Shown here one piece after another: positions 7,318 to 15,774 of a stretch of DNA of 44,635 bases. Source of the DNA: CAZBWE01 sp964495465 (GTDB taxonomy: Bacteria > Planctomycetota > Phycisphaerae > Sedimentisphaerales > Anaerobacaceae); contig CAZBWE010000008.1 in the NCBI GenBank assembly GCA_964495465.1, forward strand, positions 1-44,635, read 5' to 3'. The translations under genes and the position numbers were made by a program. The number at the start of each line of letters is the position of its first letter. The stretch's first letter is position 1. The notes under the pieces are model-generated. The model saw nothing but the letters and a program-made list of their open reading frames with translations. It did no database searches and was not told where the DNA came from.

Positions 7318-10300
7318 TTATGCCACCGCTGCGGTTTCTTCTTCATACTCGTCAAACTTGACGCTTATCTTCTTGCTCACACCGCGTGTCTGCATTGTTA
7401 TCCCAATCAGTTCGTCAACAATGCTCATCGTGCGCTTGGAGTGGGTGATAACCACGAACTGCGATTCCTTCTGAAATTCCCGAAGAAGCATATCAAAACG
7501 CTCATTATTCGCTTCGTCAAGGGCGGCATCAACCTCATCAAGGAAGCAGAAGGGCGACGGCTTGGTCTTGAAAACCGAAAACAAAAGAGCAAGTGCCGTC
7601 ATCGATTTCTCTCCGCCGCTGAGCAACGATATACTCCTTGTCTCTTTACCGGGAGGCCTGGCTATAACTTCTATCCCCGCTTCGAGGATATCTTCCGCAT
7701 CTTCAAGAACTATATCAGCCCTGCCTCCGCCGAACAACTTTCGGAAAATCTGCTGGAAATGCATCCTGATTTCCTCGAAAGTCTCTGCGAATTTCTCTCT
7801 GCTTTTCGTGTTAAGGCGGTTTATCAACTGCTGGAGTTGCGCCTTGCTTTTATTAAGGTCCTGCACCTGACTGCTTAAAAAGTCGTGCCGTTTCTCAAGG
7901 CCCTCCTGCTCATCTATCGCATCGAGGTTCACATTGCCGAGCCGCTCAATCTTGCCTCGCAGCTCGGCTATTTCCTCTCTCACACTGCTCCAGTCAATCT
8001 CACGGTCTTTATAATCCTTGTAGGCCTGGCCCAAATCGATCTGCAATTCCTCCTGCACTCTCTCAACCAAATCCTGCTGTTTTACCTCAAGCTGGCCCAA
8101 TTCCACCTTAACCTCGCTCACCTTTTGCTCAACCTCGCTTTTCTCAGTCCGCTTGAGCCGCAGGAGCTGTTCCGTTTGTTTATGATTGTCATGCAACCGT
8201 TTAATTTCCTCCTGCAGCAACCGGCTGCCTTGTTGATTTTTCTCTTTTTCAACATACAGTTCCGAAACCGATGATTCGCAGCCGAGGATATCCCTGCGGG
8301 TCTGTTCTAACTGCTCACTGCAGCTTTGTATTTCTTCCTGTGACGTCTGGGCGGAAATATGGTTCTCCCGCATCTGACCCTGCAGACTCTCAACCGTCTG
8401 CTCAACCGCCTGTCGATGTTCCGTCATTTGTCCAAGGGCAATCCGCAAATCGGTAAGTTTATCCTGCAGTATCTGCTGCTGCTCTTTTCGCTCAGCGTAT
8501 TTATCCTCGATTTCTTTTATCCTCTCTGTTCTCTGCTCATTTACCGCTTCCAGCTCCTGCAATTTCTGCTTCGAATCATATTCTTTTCGCACCGATTGAG
8601 CCATCTGTTCTTCAAGCGTATCGATTTCGCTGGCCAATAACGGCTGCTCACCGCTCAACCGTCTTATGTCCTGTTCGTAAATCGTCAGCTTTGAGCTTAC
8701 CTGCATCTTCTGCGTGCTGGCCTCGTAAACAGATGTCCGCAGGTCCTTACCCAATTTCTCCAGATGTGCCTTCGCCGCAATCTTCCGCTCAATATGTTCT
8801 TCGAGCGTGGAGATTTCGGATTGCACCTCTGCAACGTTTTGCTGTAATTGACGCAGCCGGCTTTTACGCGATATCAGGCCCGTTGCTTTACCGATAGGCC
8901 CAAGCTTTATCATTCCGTCAGCGCTTAAAAAGTCACCCTCTAACGTAACGAATTTGTACTCAGCTCCAACTTTGCCAGAAAGCTCAGCCGCCGCATCAAG
9001 CGATTCCACTATCAGTATTTTGCCAAGCAGCTGCCACGCTAATGGTGCATACCTGCTTTTGGTCCTTACAAATTCCGCAGCTCTGCCGATAACGAAGGGC
9101 ATTTTTGAAAAATCTTTTTTATCTACAAAAGGTCTTATCTTATCAAGGCACATAAAATCAACCCTGCCATCGAGCTTTTCAATAGTTTCCCTGTCAGCCA
9201 GCAGATTATTCGTGTCGTTTACTACCAGCGCATCGGTTCTGCCCTCGAGTGCTGCCTCAACGGCGCTCGCGTATTTGACATCTGCCGCAACTATATCAGC
9301 CAATACTCCCTCGACATAATCCAGCCTGCCATTTTCGGTTTTTTGATTTCGCAAAATGCCCTGAACCGCATTGTTAAGCCCCTCATACCTTCTCTCCATA
9401 TCAGTTAATACCGACAGCTCGCTGTTCAACGCACTGCGCAGCTCTTTGCTCTGGGCCAGCTGTTTAGTATCCGTCTCAATCTCGGCGTCAATCAAATTTG
9501 CCTCTCCGCGTTTATCATCCAGACTTTGTTGTAACTGGCTCAATACCTTTTCGATGTCTTCCAGGCGGGCTTTATGTTGGGCCTTTTCGGTAAGCAATTT
9601 CTCAAGTTCCGACTCAGCCGTTTTCGCCCGGCTGGACAGCCGCTCTTTTTGACCGGATAAATTGCTGCGATAAACTGATATGCTCTGCACTTCGTTATGA
9701 AGCTGCGCGGTTCTCCTGACAATATCGATAATACCCGATTTCTCATCTTCCAAATCCGCTTCCAGCGAGACGCATTCTGCACTTATTTGCTGCAAATCTC
9801 CCTGGATTTGCCTGGCTTCACGGCTTTTCTCATCGAGCACCTTTTCTGAGTTTACCAGCTCATTTTTGGATTGTAATAAATTTCCCTTAAAGTGATTTTC
9901 CTGCTCCTGCAGCTTTTCTATTCTTTGGCTTGCGATTTTACTTCTTTGCAGCAGCTCGGCTGTCCTTGTTCTTAAAAACTCGATTCGCTGAAGCTGCTGC
10001 TCAATCTTGCTCTGAACGGCAACGAGGCAATTTCCTGTGCGGCTCAGTTTGTTCTCTGTTTCCATTATCTTCTCGCCCAGCTCGCTCAGCAGCGCATCAT
10101 TTCTCGCCAGCTCCGCCGCCAGAAGCTCCTGCTGCTGCTCTTGCTGCTCGAAAATAGTTTCTTTTTCTGCCCGTTGTGTGCTCAGCTTGTCGAATTCCGC
10201 CAGCGAGTAATTAACCTGCAGCTCTTTGAGTCTCTGCGTGTATTGCAGGTAATTTCTTGCCTTACCTGCCTGATGCTTTACGCTCCGCAGCCGCCTTGAT

Positions 10301-10905
10301 ACCTCGCCTAAAATATCAGCAAGGCGCAGCAGGTTTTGTTCCGTCTTCTCCAGCTTGCGAAGGGCCTCTTTTTTATGTGCCTTATATTTACTTATGCCGG
10401 CCGCCTCTTCAAATATAAATCTCCTGTCCACCTTCGATGCGCTTACAAGCTGCTCAACCTGGCCCTGTTCGAGAATCGAGTATGCCTTGGCCCCCAGCCC
10501 GGTATCCATAAATGTTTCTCGAATATCTTTCAGCCGGCATATTTTGCCGTTTATCCGGTATTCGCTTTCTCCGCTCCTGTATATCCTCCGTGATATCTGA
10601 ACCATATCAGCGTCGATCGAAAGCTGTCTCGCCCCGTTTCCATCGGAATTGGATATAAACAAGCTGACTTCAGCCGAACCGAGCGGTTTTCTGCTGCTGC
10701 TTCCGCCGAATATCACATCGGCCATCTGGTCGCTTCGTAAGCTCTTCACGCTTTGCTCACCAAGCACCCATTTTACGGCATCAACGATGTTGCTCTTGCC
10801 GCAGCCGTTGGGCCCGACAATTGCCGTTAATGACAAGCTGAAAGAAAATTCCGTTTTTTCAGCGAAGCTTTTGAAGCCGTCAAGAATAACTTTTTCGAGT
10901 CTCAT
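7318..10905 (-). CDS. smc: Chromosome segregation ATPase SMC
   Basis: A full-length (1195 residues) bacterial condensin subunit, which forms an ATP-driven ring with ScpA/ScpB to compact and segregate the chromosome. The Walker A GPNGCGKS is at 31-38, the ABC signature LSGGEK near 1095 and Walker B CFLDEVDAALDEAN near 1120. Two long Gln/Glu/Leu-rich coiled coils (about 165-500 and 660-1000) flank a hinge that starts around LDYVEGVLADIV (about 525) and contains the usual VALEG-type segments. AAAGGA precedes the ATG at 10905 by 6 bases. No scpA or scpB is nearby, so those partners must lie elsewhere. There is no sign of truncation. Confidence 0.97.
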   Translation of the reverse strand: MRLEKVILDGFKSFAEKTEFSFSLSLTAIVGPNGCGKSNIVDAVKWVLGEQSVKSLRSDQMADVIFGGSSSRKPLGSAEVSLFISNSDGNGARQLSIDADMVQISRRIYRSGESEYRINGKICRLKDIRETFMDTGLGAKAYSILEQGQVEQLVSASKVDRRFIFEEAAGISKYKAHKKEALRKLEKTEQNLLRLADILGEVSRRLRSVKHQAGKARNYLQYTQRLKELQVNYSLAEFDKLSTQRAEKETIFEQQEQQQELLAAELARNDALLSELGEKIMETENKLSRTGNCLVAVQSKIEQQLQRIEFLRTRTAELLQRSKIASQRIEKLQEQENHFKGNLLQSKNELVNSEKVLDEKSREARQIQGDLQQISAECVSLEADLEDEKSGIIDIVRRTAQLHNEVQSISVYRSNLSGQKERLSSRAKTAESELEKLLTEKAQHKARLEDIEKVLSQLQQSLDDKRGEANLIDAEIETDTKQLAQSKELRSALNSELSVLTDMERRYEGLNNAVQGILRNQKTENGRLDYVEGVLADIVAADVKYASAVEAALEGRTDALVVNDTNNLLADRETIEKLDGRVDFMCLDKIRPFVDKKDFSKMPFVIGRAAEFVRTKSRYAPLAWQLLGKILIVESLDAAAELSGKVGAEYKFVTLEGDFLSADGMIKLGPIGKATGLISRKSRLRQLQQNVAEVQSEISTLEEHIERKIAAKAHLEKLGKDLRTSVYEASTQKMQVSSKLTIYEQDIRRLSGEQPLLASEIDTLEEQMAQSVRKEYDSKQKLQELEAVNEQRTERIKEIEDKYAERKEQQQILQDKLTDLRIALGQMTEHRQAVEQTVESLQGQMRENHISAQTSQEEIQSCSEQLEQTRRDILGCESSVSELYVEKEKNQQGSRLLQEEIKRLHDNHKQTEQLLRLKRTEKSEVEQKVSEVKVELGQLEVKQQDLVERVQEELQIDLGQAYKDYKDREIDWSSVREEIAELRGKIERLGNVNLDAIDEQEGLEKRHDFLSSQVQDLNKSKAQLQQLINRLNTKSREKFAETFEEIRMHFQQIFRKLFGGGRADIVLEDAEDILEAGIEVIARPPGKETRSISLLSGGEKSMTALALLFSVFKTKPSPFCFLDEVDAALDEANNERFDMLLREFQKESQFVVITHSKRTMSIVDELIGITMQTRGVSKKISVKFDEYEEETAAVA

Positions 10906-11013
10906 TGCGTCCTTTCCACTGATGATATTCGTATATTAATTTGACACAAATTGCGCACTTTCAGCATAATACGCAATACTGTTATCGGCCGAAGATATGT
11001 TTTCTCTTGATTA

Positions 11014-12630
11014 TTAGTCGAATTTTGGCATCGGGCCTGCCCTGAACTCTGCTCTTATGGCGCCCGTGTCACACATCTGCTTCAAAAGGGCTGTCATATC
11101 TTCGTATGAAACGCCTAAGCCGGTGAGACCCTGATCTCCTTTGACGGCCGGCTCTTCGCAAAGGACCTGAATTATATCACCTGCAGAAAATGAGCTTTTC
11201 AAAGGACCTATCGCTGTGGCCCTTGTGGGATGCCTGCGCATCAACGAAACATATTTCTGACCGGCAGGGGCGCTTATCATTATATTGCCGTCTGCCGACT
11301 TAACAAGAATACCATCGCGGCAATATATCGGAACTCCGAACAGAACTATTCTCGGCTGGCCGCTCCTGGAAACAAAAATCGACTTATATTCCGTCTGGCC
11401 AACCTGGTCAAGGTAGAAATTCTGTGCTATATATCTTCGGGATACCGCTGTATCATCTAACTTCAGCAGTTGTTCGTATGCGGACATTCTGATGTTATAA
11501 TCGGGGTCACGCAGCAGTTGCCGGCAGAGGTAAATCGCATCGTTTCGGCGTGCTCCTGTTGTAATCGCCTCTATTGCCTCGACTCGATAAGCGGAATCTT
11601 TGCGGATAGCGCTTTCTACCAGGGCTTCTAATCCCTTGTAGCTGCCCAGATTGAGCATACACCTTGCTGCCCGGAAACGAACCTCCTCACTGGACGAGTT
11701 CAGCAGCGTAGCCAGCTTTCCAACACTCCTGTCGCCAATGGCCTCAAGTTCAATTTCACTTGCCTCTTTGTCGTCTGAAACGGCAAGTTTTCTAACAAGT
11801 GATACTATCCTCTGGTAAGTGGTTTCCGGCGTCTGGTCAAGATATATCGCCCTTACTATCGACACAAATCTCTGTCTTTGTTCTTTATATCCGGGCGGCA
11901 CGCACAATTCGATTCGGCTGGGTGATACCGCCCTGACTTCAGAATCGACAAAACGTTCATTCAATCTGTTGCGGATTTGGCCTGCATATCGAAAATTCGC
12001 TTTGTGCAGTATCACGTTTATCTTATATTCATCAAGAACAATCCCGCCGTTTAATATATGTCTGACTTTGTTGTCCGTTCCATCTTTGTCAATTGTATCT
12101 ATGAAGACCGGCCCCTGTGCTATTGCAAGAGTTTTAGTCGCTATGGCCGACCGTTCTTTTATCCTGAGCTCGGCGCTATACAGCCAGCCGCCTTTTAGAG
12201 AAGTTGTCTGAGTTCCTTCGAGTGCGGTTACTTTAACATCGAATTGCTGGTTTTTATATGCCAGAGCAGGTATTGTTCCCTCTACCCACACGACTGCAGT
12301 ATCTGGGCTGTTGATAAGTTTAACAACATCTACTTCATATCCGGATACCTGCCTCAGGATATATCGAGTAAGATATACTCCGACCGGTAGTGGACAGCTG
12401 GTTGAGCCGGTCCCCTTGAGATTACCGACCAGCCCATATCCCCCGACGGGTATCGATTCAACTGACAGCACATCCGCCACAGACCCTATGGTAGTATCCG
12501 AATCCGGCTCAGTGATGAGTTCCTTCGATGCTCTGCCAAGTGCTGATTCTTCACACCCCCAAATAAAACAAACGGCAAATATACCAGATATTACTAAAGT
12601 CGCTCGCAGATTATGGCTTTCCATACGCAC
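11014..12630 (-). CDS. FlgI-like lipoprotein with inserted HEAT repeats
   Basis: An exported lipoprotein with the lipobox FIWGC after a hydrophobic signal (LVISGIFAVC). Three segments look like the flagellar P-ring protein FlgI: VGGYGLVGNLKGTG near the start, then TTSLKGGWLYSAEL after PALAYKNQQFDVKVTAL; the middle ANFRYAGQIRNRLNERF with IELCVPPGYKEQ; and the C-terminal LGVSYEDMTALLKQMCDTGA. Between the middle and the end sit about 100 residues of HEAT-type helical repeats (VGKLATLLNSSSEEVRFRAA, LRDPDYNIRMSAYEQLL). Normal FlgI is periplasmic, unlipidated and about 370 residues, and lies among flagellar genes. None are here, so a non-flagellar envelope ring or scaffold is possible. The GTG at 12630 or the ATG at 12624 are likely starts; AAGGGAG lies upstream. 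Confidence 0.75.
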   Translation of the reverse strand: MRMESHNLRATLVISGIFAVCFIWGCEESALGRASKELITEPDSDTTIGSVADVLSVESIPVGGYGLVGNLKGTGSTSCPLPVGVYLTRYILRQVSGYEVDVVKLINSPDTAVVWVEGTIPALAYKNQQFDVKVTALEGTQTTSLKGGWLYSAELRIKERSAIATKTLAIAQGPVFIDTIDKDGTDNKVRHILNGGIVLDEYKINVILHKANFRYAGQIRNRLNERFVDSEVRAVSPSRIELCVPPGYKEQRQRFVSIVRAIYLDQTPETTYQRIVSLVRKLAVSDDKEASEIELEAIGDRSVGKLATLLNSSSEEVRFRAARCMLNLGSYKGLEALVESAIRKDSAYRVEAIEAITTGARRNDAIYLCRQLLRDPDYNIRMSAYEQLLKLDDTAVSRRYIAQNFYLDQVGQTEYKSIFVSRSGQPRIVLFGVPIYCRDGILVKSADGNIMISAPAGQKYVSLMRRHPTRATAIGPLKSSFSAGDIIQVLCEEPAVKGDQGLTGLGVSYEDMTALLKQMCDTGAIRAEFRAGPMPKFD

Positions 12631-12732
12631 GGCAATACTATACTCCCTTGTTATTTTCGTCAAGTCCAATCCTGCTGCATCTGTTCGTGCTCTTACCGGT
12701 CGTTCCGCTGGGCGATTCGTGGAACAGCTTTA

Positions 12733-15084
12733 TTACTTTTCCCTGAGCACTCGAATCCCGGATACGTCACCAGTCGATTGTCCGGGACGGGCTGCGAATG
12801 TAACGGTTATCTTTGTCTTGTCCTTCAGGAGTTCGGGTGTCAGTTTGTAATCAATATCAAAATGGCCTTGTCTGTTTACGTCTCTTTCCAGTTTCTGTTC
12901 GGCGATTTTTTCACCGTCAACAATTATATCAAACACACATTCACCACGCCCGCGACTGTAGGTAACCCGTAAAATCAACGGCTCATCGACTACCTTGACA
13001 TCATAAGAAAACCATCCTCCGTCGGAGGCACGCCGGCTTTTGCGGCCCTGGTCCTGACTTTCGGTATCCGATTTCTCAAACTGAATATTATGGTCCACTT
13101 CCGGCTGCTGCTCACCCGGCTGAACAAAATCCACCGTTCTGGCTTCGAGCTCTAATTTCTCTTTTTGAATCCCTTCGTATGTCTTCTGCTTTTCCGCCCA
13201 TTCCTGCTCGGTGAAGATATCCCAGTAGATTGTGTATCGTTTGTCGTGCATTTTATAAAAGGGGTATATCCTCACATCACGCGGCCGGCCCACATCAGAC
13301 AGTTCGAAGGTGTTCGGCCGGCCTGGCACAGACTTGACCCATTGCTCAACCGGCTTGTTGGATGTCAAAAGGACGGGAACGTACATAATTTCACCGGCAT
13401 TTGGGTCCTCGACCGGACCCAGCTCGCCTGCCAAAACAAGCGGGCCATACATAATGGCAACACGTTTCGGATTGTCGGGCATTGTCTCCAGCCGAAGGCA
13501 CATCGCAATACGGATATCTACTACATCGCCGTCTCTCCACAGCCGGGACAACCTAATGAAACTCAATGGTATGGATGTCACCTGCTGTGGCTGGCCGTTT
13601 ACCTTCAATTCAACACCCTTCTGTGCCCAGTATGGATAACGAATATAAACCGACAGCTCGACCGGCTCTTTACAATTGAATGTCAGTTTTATCCTGTCTT
13701 CGTCGGGATACCTGGTGTTTTGTGTAACTTTCAGCCCTTTTTCTTTCCACATAAGCTCTGAGGCAATGAACAGATTGACATATAATTCCTTGTCGTTGTG
13801 GTAATAAATAGAGCCGCCGTATTTTGAGTGATTTTCCATCCCTGTTCCGGAACAGCAGGTAAAGTCGTATGGGTCCAGATAATGCTTAAATCCTCCCATC
13901 TCAAGTGTAAGATTATAAATTACTCTTCCGTCCTCAGGGTGCTGTGATGAGAGGATGTGATTATACAAAGCTCTTTCATAATAATCACCGACATCCGCAC
14001 GCGGCTGCCAACAGAACAAATGGCGTGTGAGCTTTAGCATATTATAGACGTTACAGGTTTCGGTAGTGTTTGTGCCGAGGCGGTCACTCAACTTGTCAGG
14101 CGGGCCTAAATATTCATTTATACCGTGGCCGCCAGTTACATAGGAATGATGATGGACAACTCTGTCCCAGTAAAATTCGGCGCCTGTTTTACTCGGCCTA
14201 TCACCGGTCAGCTCGTAAATTCTCGCCAGTGCGATGAATTTGGGCACCTGCGTATTGCCGTGAAATCCCGGCAGAATGTCTTTTCCCTCAATCATCGGAT
14301 CCATCATTTCCTTGTGATGAAACTTTTTGGCCATATCCATATACTTATTGTCACCGGTATCGCCGGCAAGGTCGGCCAATGACTCGGCTATTCCGCCGTG
14401 CTCGCAGAACATAATCTTCTGCATCTGCTCGTCTGTCAGACCGCCGATTACGGTCTCGAACCAGTCGGCAAGTTTTTGTTCAACACGGAGAGCTTTTTCA
14501 TTCGAGCACAAATGATATGCGTCCCGAAGTCCCGACATTATCTTATGCAGTGTGTAAATCGGCACCCAGCAGCCATTAAGATTGAACCTCTGAGTTTCAA
14601 TTTTGCCCTCGGATACCTCTTTGAAAAGTTCTTTCCCACGCGGCACGCACATCGCATATCCGTTGCCGTTTGCGTTTTGAATCTCCTCAAGCTCATTAAC
14701 TATGTAATCAACTCTTTCTTTGAATCTTTTATCGCCGGTCGAGGCATACATCAGCAAACAGCCGCTGAGATAATGTCCGAGTGAATGGCCGGCAATACCC
14801 TCGGCCTCCCAGCCGGAATACGGCTCTGCCTTCGGCTCAAGGCCGGCAACTTCGCGGAATTTCGACAGAAAACGGTCCGGCTCATAATTCAACAGCGACT
14901 TTCCGCTCAATTCCTGGGCGTGTTTAAATGGTCCCTCAAGCAGTCGAACCTGGCTCAAATCAAACGGCCTGACTCTAAGCGTTTGTTCCTCAAAGGTTCT
15001 TATATGGGCATCCTGAACATCAGCCGACAATTGACTTTGAATGATTAAAAGCAGCGATATGCAGAGAAAATTATGCAGCTTCAT
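12733..15084 (-). CDS. Beta-L-arabinofuranosidase-type glycoside hydrolase (GH127/GH146)
   Basis: A secreted 783-residue enzyme with a signal peptide (LHNFLCISLLLIIQSQLSA). It has the (alpha/alpha)6 barrel of the former DUF1680 group. The zinc-cysteine site of this clan is present: TETC (Glu342, Cys344) and TCCSGTGMENH (Cys410-Cys411, the first being the expected nucleophile). YVTGGHGINE supplies the likely acid/base Glu324. The GTGMENHSKYG style is closer to GH146 than to classic GH127. The last 110 residues form a beta domain (GGWFSYDVKVVDEPLILRV). The expected role is removal of beta-L-arabinofuranose from plant cell-wall glycans. I chose the ATG at 15084 because GGAG precedes it; a TTG at 15096 would add four residues. 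Confidence 0.88.
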   Translation of the reverse strand: MKLHNFLCISLLLIIQSQLSADVQDAHIRTFEEQTLRVRPFDLSQVRLLEGPFKHAQELSGKSLLNYEPDRFLSKFREVAGLEPKAEPYSGWEAEGIAGHSLGHYLSGCLLMYASTGDKRFKERVDYIVNELEEIQNANGNGYAMCVPRGKELFKEVSEGKIETQRFNLNGCWVPIYTLHKIMSGLRDAYHLCSNEKALRVEQKLADWFETVIGGLTDEQMQKIMFCEHGGIAESLADLAGDTGDNKYMDMAKKFHHKEMMDPMIEGKDILPGFHGNTQVPKFIALARIYELTGDRPSKTGAEFYWDRVVHHHSYVTGGHGINEYLGPPDKLSDRLGTNTTETCNVYNMLKLTRHLFCWQPRADVGDYYERALYNHILSSQHPEDGRVIYNLTLEMGGFKHYLDPYDFTCCSGTGMENHSKYGGSIYYHNDKELYVNLFIASELMWKEKGLKVTQNTRYPDEDRIKLTFNCKEPVELSVYIRYPYWAQKGVELKVNGQPQQVTSIPLSFIRLSRLWRDGDVVDIRIAMCLRLETMPDNPKRVAIMYGPLVLAGELGPVEDPNAGEIMYVPVLLTSNKPVEQWVKSVPGRPNTFELSDVGRPRDVRIYPFYKMHDKRYTIYWDIFTEQEWAEKQKTYEGIQKEKLELEARTVDFVQPGEQQPEVDHNIQFEKSDTESQDQGRKSRRASDGGWFSYDVKVVDEPLILRVTYSRGRGECVFDIIVDGEKIAEQKLERDVNRQGHFDIDYKLTPELLKDKTKITVTFAARPGQSTGDVSGIRVLREK

Positions 15085-15117
15085 TTTGTGCTCCAAATTA
15101 TAAAGTATTATCTGTTG

Positions 15118-15534
15118 CTAACAAACAATTTGAGCGACTACTGTTCTTGTTCTCGGGCGGGTATCGAAATCGATTAAGATTATTTGCTGCCACGTTCCTA
15201 ATGTAAGCTGCCCGTCCACCACAGGCACGCTAAGAGATGGCCCCAGCAGTGAGGCCCTGATATGTGCGTGGCCGTTATCATCGTGCCAGGTTTCTTCGTG
15301 CTCATATCTTGCATTTTGCGGCGCTATTTTCTCGAACGCCGCCTCGATATCGTAATTGACCAATCCCGGCTCATATTCTGTGGTTGTAATCCCAGCCGTG
15401 GAACCAACATTGAAAAGAGTAACGATTCCGGAGTCTATCTCTGAATCGGCAACAATCTTGCTGACCCGGTCGGTGATATTAACGATATCGCAATTGCCCC
15501 TGGTTCTGACCTTTATCTTTTCGGTCTTGACCAT
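15118..15534 (-). CDS. yjbQ: YjbQ/UPF0047 family protein
   Basis: A 138-residue member of the UPF0047 family; some members show weak thiamine-phosphate synthase activity and the true role is unsettled. It carries the family hallmark WHDDNGHAHIRASLLGPS followed by GQLTLGTWQQIILIDFD, and ends with TRTVVAQIV. The ATG at 15534 has AGGA about 10 bases upstream; a TTG at 15558 would extend it. The 5' part of this gene, codons 1 to about 54, and 90 bases upstream of the ATG are duplicated almost perfectly 2476 bases away. This copy is complete, so it is the functional one. Confidence 0.92.
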   Translation of the reverse strand: MVKTEKIKVRTRGNCDIVNITDRVSKIVADSEIDSGIVTLFNVGSTAGITTTEYEPGLVNYDIEAAFEKIAPQNARYEHEETWHDDNGHAHIRASLLGPSLSVPVVDGQLTLGTWQQIILIDFDTRPRTRTVVAQIVC

Positions 15535-15624
15535 TTTAATTACATCCTGTTTCCTCAATATAGGACGTTCTAAGCCGATTTTTCTATTAACTTTATAAAA
15601 TATAAGTCATAACTTCAAATAAAA
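15370..15624. repeat. 255-bp direct repeat, left copy (yjbQ 5' part and upstream DNA)
   Basis: This segment matches 17846-18100 with no gaps at a constant offset of 2476 bases. The only mismatch I find is T at 15379 against G at 17855. It covers the first part of yjbQ and its upstream region. Similarity ends abruptly at both edges. Confidence 0.95.
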
Positions 15625-15774
15625 ATCCCATCATAAAGCGATTCTTGCGGCTGACTGCACTTATTCTGCACGGAATTGGATTTCTTACATAAACAGGGGC
15701 TGCCGAACATCCGATTTAATATCATACAGAGCTCAAGGGGGGATATTCGAGATATAGAAATAAGGAATAATTAC

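Noticed and set aside
7441..10157. Many plus-strand frames of 60-145 codons opposite smc
   Set aside because: They are shadows of the long coiled-coil coding region on the other strand; their products are Leu/Ser/Phe-rich and show no domains.
10941..10970. Plus-strand TTGACA with CATAAT at 18-base spacing before smc
   Set aside because: It points away from smc into the antisense of the FlgI-like gene, where no plus-strand gene exists.
15676..15774. N-terminal extension of TonB receptor 1
   Set aside because: It would place 33 polar residues before the signal peptide, and the ATG at 15775 has a good ribosome-binding site.
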